A DNA stretch of 49,323 bases, taken from Planctomycetaceae bacterium (GTDB lineage: Bacteria; Planctomycetota; UBA1135; GCA-002686595). A program made the translations under genes and the position numbers. Of the stretch, positions 25,614 through 33,615 are shown in pieces. Each line of letters begins with the position of its first letter. The stretch's first letter is position 1. The DNA is taken from assembly GCA_011525785.1 (NCBI GenBank), contig WYBT01000060.1:1-49323 (forward strand), in the 5' to 3' direction. The notes under the pieces were generated by a model. It did no database searches and was not told the DNA's origin. It worked only from the letters and a program-made list of their open reading frames with translations.

Positions 25614-25946
25614 ATGGCGAAGTTCCAACGACACATCTTCATCTGCACCAACGAGCGCGACGCCGGCGACGAGCGCGGCTCGTGCAAGGCGCGCGGCGGC
25701 GACGCGGTGGCCGAGGCCTTCAAGAAGAAGCTCTACGAGCGCGGCTTCAAGCGCATCGTGCGGCCCAACAAGGCCGGCTGCCTCGACCAGTGCGCGCAGG
25801 GCGTGTGCGTGGTCGTGTATCCCGACGCGGTCTGGTACGGCGGAGTGCGCCCCGAGGACGTCGACGAGATCATCGAGAGCCACGTGGTGGGCGGCAAACC
25901 GCTCGCGCGGCTGGAAATTCCCGACGAGAAGCTCACAGGACGCTGA
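25614..25946 (+). CDS. Thioredoxin-like 2Fe-2S ferredoxin
   Basis: A 110-residue ferredoxin of the thioredoxin-fold 2Fe-2S (Shethna-type) family. The cluster ligands are C11 and C24 near the N-terminus and C56 and C60 in KAGCLDQCAQG, the classic spacing. C65 is an extra cysteine. The N-terminal HIFICTNERDAGDERGSC is diagnostic. It is a cytosolic electron carrier, here 6 bases downstream of an acyl-CoA dehydrogenase and 22 bases upstream of a PaaA/PaaC-like protein. Such a setting would suit a redox partner for an oxygenase. Confidence 0.9.
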   Translation: MAKFQRHIFICTNERDAGDERGSCKARGGDAVAEAFKKKLYERGFKRIVRPNKAGCLDQCAQGVCVVVYPDAVWYGGVRPEDVDEIIESHVVGGKPLARLEIPDEKLTGR

Positions 25947-25968
25947 GCTCGCTAGTCTGGCCGGGACC

Positions 25969-26688
25969 ATGTCGAACCTTCCCGATTCGAGCTTCCCGCC
26001 TCGCCACGACGAGGAGACCCGCGGTCTCTTCAAACGCATTCTCGAGGGCCAGGCCTATCGCCAGCTGATGCTGTGCAACATCCGCGGCCACGGCATCAAG
26101 CTCCTGCCCGAGGTGCGCGACAAGACGCGCATCGCGGCCGCGCTCCTCACCTCGCTGCGCCAGTTCGAGGAGCTCGAGCGGCTGTACGAGTCGCAGGGCT
26201 TCGGAGACGTGGTTTCGGCGGTGCGCCACAAGATGGAGCGCGTTCCCTACCCCGGCACGCGCATGGAGCTCGCCGTGTGCCTGTTCCTGTGCGAGCGCGT
26301 CTCGTGGCACGCGCTCGACGCGTACCTCGACTCCGCGGTGGTGGAGTTCGCAGGCATCGCGCGTGCGCGCCGCGCCGAGTTGCGCGCGCTCGAGGCGCCC
26401 GACGATCCGGCCTTCGCCGAGTTCTGCGCCGAGCCGACCAACCGCCCGCTCGCGCAGCAACTGGTCAACCGTTGGCTGTCCATCACGCTGCTCTCGCTCG
26501 GGCGCCCCGACAGTCCCGGCGATGCCCGCGCCATCGCGCTCAAGCTGCGCTCGAAGTCGATCGCTGGAATCGTGAACGAGTACCTCGTAGGCCTCGAGCC
26601 GTTCCTGCGCGCCTGCGGCCTGGTCGCGCCCGACGGGGCCTCGATCGGCGTCGACCTGCCCAAGTCCAGAACCGTCAAGCCATCATGA
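25969..26688 (+). CDS. PaaA/PaaC-like helical (ferritin-fold) protein, possibly degenerate
   Basis: A 239-residue all-helical protein. Weak pattern similarity places it with the PaaA/PaaC (phenylacetyl-CoA epoxidase) ferritin-like family: GHGIKLLPEVRDKTRIAAAL, SLRQFEELERLY, then RVPYPGTRMELAVCLFLCERVS and a final helix PLAQQLVNRWLSITLLSLG. Catalytic PaaA binds two irons through Glu and Glu-x-x-His. This protein contains no ExxH anywhere and has Gln where the usual His would be expected (LRQFEEL). It may therefore be a structural partner or a retuned member. It lies right after a ferredoxin and overlaps the start of a kynureninase-like gene (ATGA). The family call is tentative. Confidence 0.5.
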   Translation: MSNLPDSSFPPRHDEETRGLFKRILEGQAYRQLMLCNIRGHGIKLLPEVRDKTRIAAALLTSLRQFEELERLYESQGFGDVVSAVRHKMERVPYPGTRMELAVCLFLCERVSWHALDAYLDSAVVEFAGIARARRAELRALEAPDDPAFAEFCAEPTNRPLAQQLVNRWLSITLLSLGRPDSPGDARAIALKLRSKSIAGIVNEYLVGLEPFLRACGLVAPDGASIGVDLPKSRTVKPS

Positions 26689-27932
26689 GCCCGACTTCGC
26701 CCGCGGCGCCGCCGTTCGCGCCTACCCTCGAGGACTGCGACGAGTTCGCCGAGCGTTGGCGCCCGCGCTTTCCGATCCTCGCCAGCACGACCTACCTGGT
26801 GACGCACTCGCTCGGCGCGATGCCGCTCGCGGTGCACGACAAGCTGCGCGCCTACGCCGAACAGTGGGCCACGCGCGGCGTGCGCTCGTGGGCCGAGGGC
26901 TGGTGGGACACGCCGATTCAGGTCGGCAACCTGCTCGCGCGGATCATGAACGCGCCCGCCGGCTCGGTGACGATGCATCCGAACGTCTCGACCATCGAGA
27001 GCATCGTCGCGAGCTGCCTGGACTTCTCCGGCAAGCGCAACAAGGTCGTCTACACCGATCAGAACTTCCCCACGAACATGTACGTGTGGGAAGCGTGGAA
27101 GCGCTACGGCGCTCGCATCCACGTCGTGAAGAGCCGCGACGGCCGCACGGTTCCGACCGAGGACCTGCTCGCGGCGATCGACGAAACCACGCTGATCGCG
27201 CCGATCAGCCACGTGTTCTTCCGCAGCTCGTTCCGCCAGGATGCCGCGGCGATCTGCGCGCGTGCGAAGGAGGTCGGCGCGCTCGTGTTGCTCGACACGT
27301 ACCAGTCGCTCGGCGTCGTGCCGCTCGACGTGCAGAAGCTGGGCGTCGACATGGTCTGCGGCGGATCGGTGAAGTGGCTGCTCGGCGGGCCGGGCGCGGG
27401 CTACCTCTACGTGCGCCCCGATCTCCTGCCCAAGCTCGAGCCCAAGATCACCGGTTGGGCGGGCCACGCGGCGCCGTTCGCGTTCGAGCTGGGCGAGCAG
27501 CGCTTCGCGCCCGACGCGCGGCGCATGCTCAACGGCTCGCCCGCCGTGCCCGCGCTGCTCGCGGCGACCGCGGGCTACGAGACGATCCTCGAGGTCGGCG
27601 TCGAGCGCATCCACCAGCACTCCGTGCTTCTGACCGAGTGGCTGCGCCAGGAGTTGCTCGCGCGCGGCTTCGACGTGACCAGTCCGAGCGATCCGGCGCG
27701 GCGCGGCGGCTCGCTGACCGTCAAGCTCGCGCCCGACGAGCACGGTCCGGCCTTCGTGGCGGCGCTCGAACAGCGCGGCGTGCTCGTCGATCACCGCCCC
27801 GACGCGGGCCTGCGCGTGAGTCCGCACTTCTACACCAAGCTCGAAGAGCTGCGCCGCTTCGCCGACCTCTTGGTCGAACTGCGCAGCGGCGGCGCGTGGA
27901 AGTCGCAGGTCGAGTCGAAGCGCTCCTACTGA
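26685..27932 (+). CDS. Kynureninase-like class V aminotransferase-fold PLP enzyme
   Basis: A 415-residue PLP-dependent protein of the class V aminotransferase superfamily, closest in look to kynureninase, which splits kynurenine to anthranilate and alanine. It has LLDTYQSLG with D204 contacting the PLP ring, the internal aldimine lysine K230 in CGGSVKWLLGGPGAGYLYV, and an N-terminal HSLGAMP loop. The GGPGAGY block after the lysine is typical of kynureninases. Length matches. Its start overlaps the preceding stop in ATGA. In an operon for CoA-dependent aromatic breakdown, an enzyme that produces anthranilate would feed the pathway, but no tryptophan dioxygenase or formamidase gene is visible here. 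A different cleavage or lyase activity is possible. Confidence 0.75.
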   Translation: MSPTSPAAPPFAPTLEDCDEFAERWRPRFPILASTTYLVTHSLGAMPLAVHDKLRAYAEQWATRGVRSWAEGWWDTPIQVGNLLARIMNAPAGSVTMHPNVSTIESIVASCLDFSGKRNKVVYTDQNFPTNMYVWEAWKRYGARIHVVKSRDGRTVPTEDLLAAIDETTLIAPISHVFFRSSFRQDAAAICARAKEVGALVLLDTYQSLGVVPLDVQKLGVDMVCGGSVKWLLGGPGAGYLYVRPDLLPKLEPKITGWAGHAAPFAFELGEQRFAPDARRMLNGSPAVPALLAATAGYETILEVGVERIHQHSVLLTEWLRQELLARGFDVTSPSDPARRGGSLTVKLAPDEHGPAFVAALEQRGVLVDHRPDAGLRVSPHFYTKLEELRRFADLLVELRSGGAWKSQVESKRSY

Positions 27933-27940
27933 CGCGCGCG

Positions 27941-28723
27941 ATGGGGCCGGTGCTCGAGCACGTGCGCTTCGCCGGGCACGGCGGACAGCTGATCGACGGT
28001 TGGTTCGCTGCGGCGGCGACAACTGCCGGCGAGCGCGCGCCCGCGCTGGTCCTCGCGCCCGAGGTGTTCGGGGTCGACGCGCACCAGCGCGACGTGGCCG
28101 TGCGCTTCGCGCGCGAGGGCTTCTCGACGCTCGCGGTCGAGCTGTGGTCGCGCGAAGGGCTTCCGGGGCCGCGGCCCACGCCGCAGGAGCCGAGCCCCAA
28201 GTGGACGCCCGAGCAGGTGCGCGCAGCTGTCTACGCGCTCTCCGATCGACGCGTGCTCGGCGATCTCGACGGCGGGCTCGCGTGGCTCGCCGCACGCGCG
28301 GACGTCGACGCGCACAAGCTCGCCGCGGTGGGCTTCTGCATGGGCGGCAACCACGTCTACCAGCTCGGTTGCCACAGCCGGCGCGTCGCCGCGGTCGTCG
28401 ACTTCTACGGGCGTCTCGTCTACGCGGAGCTCAATTCCGCCAAGCCCATGCAGCCGCTCGAGTACGCGCTCAACTTGAGCGTGCCGTTGCTCGCGTTCTT
28501 CGGCGAGCGGGACTCGACCATCCCTCCCGAGCACGTGGCCGCCTTCCGCCAGCGCCTCGAGCAGGGCTGCAAGAACTTCGAGATCGTGACCTACCCCGAG
28601 GCGGGCCACGGCTTCTTCAACGACACACGCGCGACATACCGGCGCGAGGAGTCGCTCGACGCGTGGCGGCGCACGCTCGAGTTCCTGCGGCGCGAATTGG
28701 AGCTCGAGGAAAGCAGCGACTAG
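27941..28723 (+). CDS. Dienelactone hydrolase family protein
   Basis: A 260-residue alpha/beta hydrolase of the dienelactone hydrolase family, cytosolic. The catalytic triad is visible: C133 in GFCMGG, D191 in GERDSTIP and H223 in AGHGFFND. The use of cysteine rather than serine is the family signature. It is the last gene of the long plus-strand operon, 8 bases after the kynureninase-like gene. It probably opens a lactone or cleaves a ring-derived ester or thioester late in the pathway. Its TAG stop lies inside a CTAG that also encodes the stop of the convergent gene. Confidence 0.88.
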   Translation: MGPVLEHVRFAGHGGQLIDGWFAAAATTAGERAPALVLAPEVFGVDAHQRDVAVRFAREGFSTLAVELWSREGLPGPRPTPQEPSPKWTPEQVRAAVYALSDRRVLGDLDGGLAWLAARADVDAHKLAAVGFCMGGNHVYQLGCHSRRVAAVVDFYGRLVYAELNSAKPMQPLEYALNLSVPLLAFFGERDSTIPPEHVAAFRQRLEQGCKNFEIVTYPEAGHGFFNDTRATYRREESLDAWRRTLEFLRRELELEESSD

Positions 28724-28977
28724 TCGGGTTCATGCTCGACGATGCGCAGCGCCTCGGCGTGGCGCTCGGGCGGCACGAACACGCACGCGGCGCCGCCGGC
28801 GATCCCGTTGAGCTCGGGATTGGACGTGTAGAACTGCGGCTCGGTCACGAGCGCCGGCACGCCGCGGCCCTCGAGTTCGGTGTGCACGATGCGCGCGCGC
28901 CACACGTCGCCCTCGAACACCTTGAGCCAGTCCTCGCGCGAGTCGTGAGCGCCGCGGGATGTCGAATGCTCGTTCAT
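28720..28977 (-). CDS. DUF2007-like small protein
   Basis: An 85-residue protein matching the DUF2007 (putative signal-transducing) pattern: WLKVFEGDVWRARIVHTELEGRGVPA, then a variable loop, then ACVFVPPERHAEALRIVEH. The fold is a small ferredoxin-like alpha/beta unit thought to be regulatory, and the exact role is unknown. A good ribosome-binding site (AGGAGG, 28988-28993) lies 10 bases before the ATG. Its stop shares the palindromic CTAG with the convergent dienelactone hydrolase. It follows the large membrane protein on the same strand by about 70 bases. Confidence 0.8.
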   Translation of the reverse strand: MNEHSTSRGAHDSREDWLKVFEGDVWRARIVHTELEGRGVPALVTEPQFYTSNPELNGIAGGAACVFVPPERHAEALRIVEHEPD

Positions 28978-28997
28978 GTCGGGGCTTCCTCCTTGGA

Positions 28998-29016
28998 CGC
29001 AGCGTAGTCCGCTGCG
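28998..29016 (-). terminator. Short hairpin between minus-strand genes
   Basis: CGCAGCG (28998-29004), a 5-base loop and CGCTGCG (29010-29016) form a perfect 7-base stem between the stop at 29047 and the next start at 28977. It lacks a T-run. It could be an intercistronic processing or weak termination signal. Confidence 0.3.
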
Positions 29017-29046
29017 CGCGCCGTGCGACGGAGAACAGTGCGAAGA

Positions 29047-31203
29047 TCACTGCGGAGAGATCCACACGCGCGCAAAGCCGTACTCTCCACGGAGCAACTC
29101 GCCGAGCGCGACCTCGCTGGCGACCTCCAAGCTCCAACCCGGGCGTCGCAGTTCGAGCGAGCGCGGCGTGCTGGCGCGACGGAACTCGCAGACGCCGCGC
29201 GCATCCGTGAGTCCCGCGCGCTCGCCGTCGACCCACAGCTCCACAGCCGCCGCTGGCGCGAGGTCGGGCTCGCAGACCTCGATGCGCGCGCCCCAGCCGC
29301 GCTCGAGCGCCACTTCGAGTCGGGCCTCGCCGTTGACGAACTCCAGCTCGGAGAGCGCGCCCGAGCGCGGGACGTAGCCGCTGGCGCGGGCCAGCCAGCG
29401 CGCGTTCACGTCGTCGGTCACGAAGCAGTGGCTCGCACGCGGCGAGTCGGGGCGCGAGAGGAACGCCTCCTGGCAGCGGATGAAGTGCAGCGCGGCGTCG
29501 TCGAGCGGCTCTCCGCTGTGCGCGTCGATGCACGTGAACTCCAGGCAGCGCACGCGCGAGGCGTGGGGCAGTTCGAGCGTGAGCTCCGGTCCTGGCGCCG
29601 AGGCCTCGACGCTCGCGCGCACGGGCCACAGCGGACCTTCGGCGTTGGCGTAGGCGACGATCTCGTACTGGCCCTCGGGCAGCTCCTCGAAGGCAAACGG
29701 CGCGCGCCGGAGACCTTCGCCCGACGGCGAGGGCAGCTCGAGTTCGAACTCCTCGCCGACGCCGCGCAGCGAGCGCGCGCTCACGACCAGCGACCCCAAC
29801 TCGCCCAGCTCCGCCGGCGCCAGCACGACTCCGCGCAGCTTCGCGGGCGCGGCCACGCGTTCGAGCACCAGTTCGAACTCGTCGTCCTCGTAGCCCGAGA
29901 CCTGCCGCTCCACCTGCCCAGGAAAGGCCTGCAGCGACGAGCCGCGCACGACGTAGCGCCCGGCCGGAATGAACTTGAACTCGAACAGGCCGTTGCCGCT
30001 GCTGCGCTCCTGGTCGAGCTCGGCGAGTTCGCCCGCCCGATTCTCGCCGAACAGCGCGATCGTGACGTTGGCGAGCGCGACGCCGGCGCGGTCGACCGCG
30101 CGCCCGAGCAGGCGCGAGTGCGGCTCGAGGCGGATCGAGACCGTGCGCGGATCGATGCCCAGACGCGTGCTGACTTCGGCTTCGCCGCGCCAGCGCCCGT
30201 CGAAGGACAGGAGCGTGAGCACGCCGGGGGACGGGTCGCTGCGCGCCCAGGGCGGGAAGCGCACCCACCAGCCATCGTTCGAGCGCATGTGCCCCAGATC
30301 GCGGCGCTCGAGCGTGCCTCGACCGACGTAGCTGGGCGCGTGGGTCGAGATGAGCGCGCCGAGCCGCTCGAGCGGCGCGTTCGGCGGCGCGTCGAGCTCC
30401 AGTCGGTACGTCGGTCCCACCGCGATCGCCGACTCCAGCGGCGCGGCGCCGGGCGCGAGCGGCGCGTGGCGCCACTCGCGGTACCAGTGCGCGAGCGACT
30501 CGCCTGGCCCCGAGTCGGCGTGGCGCGAGTCGTATCCGAACAGCAGCAGCGGTCCCTCCGGCAGCTCGCCCGCGCTGCGCAACTCGCCGCGCGCGTCGCT
30601 CCACAGGTCCATGCGCGAACCCTCGCGGGCGCCGACGCGCACGAGGTAGTGCGGAACGGCTTGCCCGGTGCGCTCGTCGACGAGCAACAGGTGCAGCGGC
30701 GCGAATCCCGCGGCCCGCGCGCGGATCAACAGCTCCTCGTACTCGCCCTGCGCGTCGGGTTCGAGCGTGCGCGGCGTGTCGAGCGCGATCCAGCCGTAGG
30801 GACCGATCACGCGCAGCTCCAGTGCGCCCGCACTCGGTGCGTCCAGCGCGAAGCGTCCGCCCTTGCCGCTCGTCACTTCGGCGACGGACCCGTCGGCGCC
30901 GCGCACGCGCACGTCGAAGTTCTCCAGGCCGCGCCCCGAGTTCGCTTCCACCACGCGCCCGCGCAGCGCACGGGCGCCGCTGGGGCTCGCGGCGCGCGTT
31001 GTCGCTTGTGCGTCCGCCTGCGGCTCGAGTTCGAACGCAGCGCTCGGCTCCGTAGCGCTCGCGACGCTGGCCTCAGCGCCTCGAGCGCCGCGCGCCTGGG
31101 GATCGAGCCGTGTGTCGGAGCGCACGAGCCAGAGCACGAGCGCCAGCAGGGCGAGCGCGAGTCCGATCAGGCTCGAGCTGCGAATTCCGGCGGGGAAGCG
31201 CAT
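29047..31203 (-). CDS. Membrane-anchored protein with carboxypeptidase-regulatory-like domains
   Basis: A 718-residue protein with one N-terminal membrane helix (about 10-27, SLIGLALALLALVLWLV), an Ala/Ser-rich linker (about 35-75) and a long extracytoplasmic part. The first soluble unit, ALRGRVVEANSGRGLENFDV to GGRFALDAPSAG, is a clear carboxypeptidase-regulatory-like/Ig fold. Further units follow, for example VDRAGVALANVTIALFG to GNGLFEFKFIPAGRYVV and ERTGQAVPHYLVRVG. The architecture echoes the envelope part of the sigma-factor fusion at 12.5-15.4 kb, but with no sigma domain. It probably has a structural or sensing role at the cell surface. It is divergent from the pseudokinase gene, with 128 bases between. 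Confidence 0.78.
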   Translation of the reverse strand: MRFPAGIRSSSLIGLALALLALVLWLVRSDTRLDPQARGARGAEASVASATEPSAAFELEPQADAQATTRAASPSGARALRGRVVEANSGRGLENFDVRVRGADGSVAEVTSGKGGRFALDAPSAGALELRVIGPYGWIALDTPRTLEPDAQGEYEELLIRARAAGFAPLHLLLVDERTGQAVPHYLVRVGAREGSRMDLWSDARGELRSAGELPEGPLLLFGYDSRHADSGPGESLAHWYREWRHAPLAPGAAPLESAIAVGPTYRLELDAPPNAPLERLGALISTHAPSYVGRGTLERRDLGHMRSNDGWWVRFPPWARSDPSPGVLTLLSFDGRWRGEAEVSTRLGIDPRTVSIRLEPHSRLLGRAVDRAGVALANVTIALFGENRAGELAELDQERSSGNGLFEFKFIPAGRYVVRGSSLQAFPGQVERQVSGYEDDEFELVLERVAAPAKLRGVVLAPAELGELGSLVVSARSLRGVGEEFELELPSPSGEGLRRAPFAFEELPEGQYEIVAYANAEGPLWPVRASVEASAPGPELTLELPHASRVRCLEFTCIDAHSGEPLDDAALHFIRCQEAFLSRPDSPRASHCFVTDDVNARWLARASGYVPRSGALSELEFVNGEARLEVALERGWGARIEVCEPDLAPAAAVELWVDGERAGLTDARGVCEFRRASTPRSLELRRPGWSLEVASEVALGELLRGEYGFARVWISPQ

Positions 31204-31331
31204 GCGGGATGTAGCTCGGCGCAGAGCCTCAGGCTACTGCGCAGCGATCGATCGCGGGCCGCGTGGGCGCGCGCTACCATCGCCGCGTTCGTTTCGACGC
31301 GCGAGCTGCGCTCCACCCCCAACGCTGCTTC

Positions 31332-32216
31332 ATGGCCACCGAGAGCTTTTCCCTGTTCGACCTCGCCCCCGGCAAGCAGCTCGCGGGCCGCTTCCGCATC
31401 CAAAAGCCCCAGCGCCAGAGCGGCCTGTCCTCGGCCTTCGAGGCGCTCGACGAGTCGACCACCGGCGACGAGGCGCGCTGCGCGCTGATCGTGTTCCCCG
31501 GCCCGCTGTTCGAGGGCCCGCGCCAGGCGGCGGATTTCCGCGCGCAGTGGCGGCCCTGGCAGGCCGTGCGCTCCGGACACGTGGTGCGCATCCGCGAAGT
31601 GCTCGAGCTGCCGCAGAACACCACCGTGCTGGTCACCGACTTCCCCGCGGGCAGTTCGCTGCGCGAGTGGATCAAGCAGAACCAGCGCATGTCGCAAGCG
31701 GACGTCCACGCCTTCGGACTGGGCCTGCTCGACGGGCTCGCCGCGATCCACGCGCAGAAGCTCGTCCACGGCGACATCAAGCCGCAGACGATCTTCGTCA
31801 CGCAGAAGGGCAAGGCGGCGCCGAGCGGCGTGCTCCTCGACGGCGGCATCACCACCGGCCTGTGGAGCGCCAAGCACTTGGGCGAGCACACCGCGCTGAT
31901 CGGCACGCCGTTCTACGCGCCGGTCGAGCAGTTCGGCGGCGAGTCGCCCGACGTGCAGTCGGACATCTACAACCTCGCCACGGTGCTGTTCGAGTGCGCC
32001 ACCGGCGTGCTGCCCTGGCCGGGCGCGAGCATGCTCGAGGTGTTCCAGGCCAAGCTCGACAAGCACGCGCCGTCGATGCGCAAGCGCGCGCCCAAGGTCG
32101 AGATCGAGCCGGCCTTCGAGAAGGCCATCGTGCAGGGGCTGCTCGCCGATCGCCGTCAGCGCTATCCCACCGCGGTCGAGTTCCGCGACGCGCTGGCCGC
32201 GGTCAAGCTCGACTGA
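31332..32216 (+). CDS. Ser/Thr protein kinase-fold protein, probable pseudokinase
   Basis: A 294-residue protein with the protein-kinase fold and no membrane segment or sensor domain. The catalytic loop is HGDIKPQT (146-153), followed by LLDGG (168-172), GTPFYAPVEQ (191-200, APE-like), SDIYNLATVLFE (210-221) and GLLADRRQRYPTAVEF. Key residues have changed. The glycine-rich loop is unrecognisable (QRQSGLSSAFEA), the ATP-anchoring lysine of strand 3 is I53 (CALIVF), the catalytic-loop Asn is T153 and DFG reads DGG. D148, K150 and D170 remain. It is therefore likely catalytically weak or dead and may work as a binding or regulatory protein. It lies upstream of the pseudopilin operon, separated by hairpins. 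Confidence 0.82.
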   Translation: MATESFSLFDLAPGKQLAGRFRIQKPQRQSGLSSAFEALDESTTGDEARCALIVFPGPLFEGPRQAADFRAQWRPWQAVRSGHVVRIREVLELPQNTTVLVTDFPAGSSLREWIKQNQRMSQADVHAFGLGLLDGLAAIHAQKLVHGDIKPQTIFVTQKGKAAPSGVLLDGGITTGLWSAKHLGEHTALIGTPFYAPVEQFGGESPDVQSDIYNLATVLFECATGVLPWPGASMLEVFQAKLDKHAPSMRKRAPKVEIEPAFEKAIVQGLLADRRQRYPTAVEFRDALAAVKLD

Positions 32217-32223
32217 CCGCTCT

Positions 32224-32242
32224 CGCGCCGTGCGACGGCGCG
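32224..32242 (+). terminator. GC hairpin after the pseudokinase gene
   Basis: CGCGCCGT, loop GCG, ACGGCGCG: a perfect 8-base stem starting 8 bases after the stop. There is no T-run. Together with the next hairpin it may separate the pseudokinase transcript from the pseudopilin operon. Confidence 0.4.
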
Positions 32243-32275
32243 CGCACACGCCGCGCAAGGCGCGAAAGTTCTTCC

Positions 32276-32312
32276 TTCGGCCGCGCGCCGAAACGCTCGA
32301 GCCGACGTCGGC
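32276..32312. promoter_or_regulatory. Hairpin and palindrome before the pseudopilin operon
   Basis: TTCGGC, a 5-base loop and GCCGAA (32276-32292) are followed by the perfect palindrome GCCGACGTCGGC (32301-32312), about 90 bases before the first pseudopilin start. The palindrome could be an operator. Evidence is limited to symmetry. Confidence 0.3.
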
Positions 32313-32398
32313 GGGCGCGGCGCAGCGGCCGCGCGCTTCACTGCGGCCGCCGAGACGGTCGAAAGCGCTGGCTCGGCGCCGATGCTCGCGCCGCGCGC

Positions 32399-32965
32399 AT
32401 GTCGACCGGCCCCCTCTCCCGCCTCCGCCGCCGTCGAGCCGGCTTCTCGCTCGTCGAAGTCAGCGTCGCAATGGCCGTCACGGTCATCGCGCTGACCGCG
32501 CTTGTCAGCTCCATGCTGGCCTCCGCGCGACTGCACCGCACCAGCAGCGAGACCGCGCTGGCGCAGCGCGCCGCTGCGCAGGTGCTCGAGCGCATGCAAG
32601 GCCTGCCGTTCGAGGAGATCTTCGCCGCGTACAACGCGACTGCGGGCGACGACGCGGGCCTGAGCGTGGCCGCCCCCGGCGCGGACTTCGCGGTCGCTTC
32701 GCTCGCGCCGCAACTGGGCGACGCCGACGGCCTGTGCGGCGAGGTGCGCTTTCCGACCTTCGACAACGGCGGAGTGCTCGAGCTGCGCGAAGATTTGGTC
32801 GACGCTGCGCTGGGGCTGCCGCGCGACTTGAACCTCGACGGCGCGGTGGACGTGCTCGACCACGCGGCGGACTACCAGCTCCTGCCGGTGCGCATCGTGG
32901 TGAGCTGGCGCGGCGTGGACGGCTCGCGCACGATCGAACTGGAGACGCTGCTGTGCGAACGCTGA
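32399..32965 (+). CDS. Type II secretion/type IV pilus minor pseudopilin with a Ca-loop
   Basis: A 188-residue prepilin-like protein. The basic leader ends RRRAG15, cut before F16 by prepilin peptidase. FSLVE with E20 (mature +5) and a hydrophobic helix (VSVAMAVTVIALTALVSSML) follow, the full class III signal. It resembles GspI/PulI or PilV. The globular part carries DLNLDGAVDVLD (143-154), a dockerin/EF-hand-type calcium-binding loop. The C-terminal half looks beta-rich. It is the first gene of a four-gene operon. The next GTG start lies 13 bases inside its end, so the genes are coupled. Probable location: tip or initiating complex of a pilus-like fibre. Confidence 0.85.
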   Translation: MSTGPLSRLRRRRAGFSLVEVSVAMAVTVIALTALVSSMLASARLHRTSSETALAQRAAAQVLERMQGLPFEEIFAAYNATAGDDAGLSVAAPGADFAVASLAPQLGDADGLCGEVRFPTFDNGGVLELREDLVDAALGLPRDLNLDGAVDVLDHAADYQLLPVRIVVSWRGVDGSRTIELETLLCER

Positions 32966-33615
32966 GCTTGCGTGCGCCGCGCGAACGACGCGGTCTGAGC
33001 CTGCTCGAACTGGCGATTGCGGTCGTGATCAGCGCGATCCTGTTCGGCGCCGCCGCGATCACCGTGCTGCGCGCGGACGCGGCCTTCCGCGAGACGGAAG
33101 TCGGCGCCGAGGCGCAGCGGCTGTGCGAGCAGACGCTCGAGCGGGTCGCGCGCGAGCTGATGAACGCGGACCGCTCTTCGCTGGCCTTCGCACCGGCGCC
33201 GCCGCAGCCGTCGATCGGCGTGAGCTACCGACGCGCCGAAGGTTGGGCGGGAGGCGTGCTGCAACTGGGCCCGCAGCGCCGCGTGCGCTTCGTGCGCGAC
33301 GCGGGGGAGTTCGTCGACGGACTCGACAACGACGGCGACGGGCTGGTCGACGAGGGTGCGCTGATCCTCACCACGGACGTGGCGGCCGGCGACGACGTCG
33401 TGCTGGTCAACGGCGTGGCGGAGATGGGCGCGGGCGAGCTGGCCAACGGCGCCGACGACGACGGCGACGGGCTGGTCGACGAGCCGGGCTTCTTCATGTT
33501 GTGGGACGCCGCGAGCGCCACGCTGACGATCGAGCTGACCCTCGAGCGCCTCGCGCCGCGGCAACGGCGCAGCGTGCGCTCCGGTCAGATCGCGGTGAGG
33601 ATTCGCAATGGATGA
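32953..33615 (+). CDS. Minor pseudopilin with two acidic calcium loops
   Basis: A 220-residue prepilin-like protein starting at a GTG. The leader ends ERRG14, followed by LSLLE with E19 at mature +5 and the helix LAIAVVISAILFGAAAITVL. It resembles GspJ/PulJ or PilW. Two almost identical acidic motifs occur: DNDGDGLVDE (125-134) and DDDGDGLVDE (168-177). Both are thrombospondin-3/EF-hand-type calcium loops separated by 43 residues, so the domain probably contains an internal duplication. It overlaps the gene before it by 13 bases and the gene after it by 8. Role: minor component of a type II secretion or type IV pilus machine. The core machinery is not in this window. Confidence 0.83.
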   Translation: MRTLSLRAPRERRGLSLLELAIAVVISAILFGAAAITVLRADAAFRETEVGAEAQRLCEQTLERVARELMNADRSSLAFAPAPPQPSIGVSYRRAEGWAGGVLQLGPQRRVRFVRDAGEFVDGLDNDGDGLVDEGALILTTDVAAGDDVVLVNGVAEMGAGELANGADDDGDGLVDEPGFFMLWDAASATLTIELTLERLAPRQRRSVRSGQIAVRIRNG

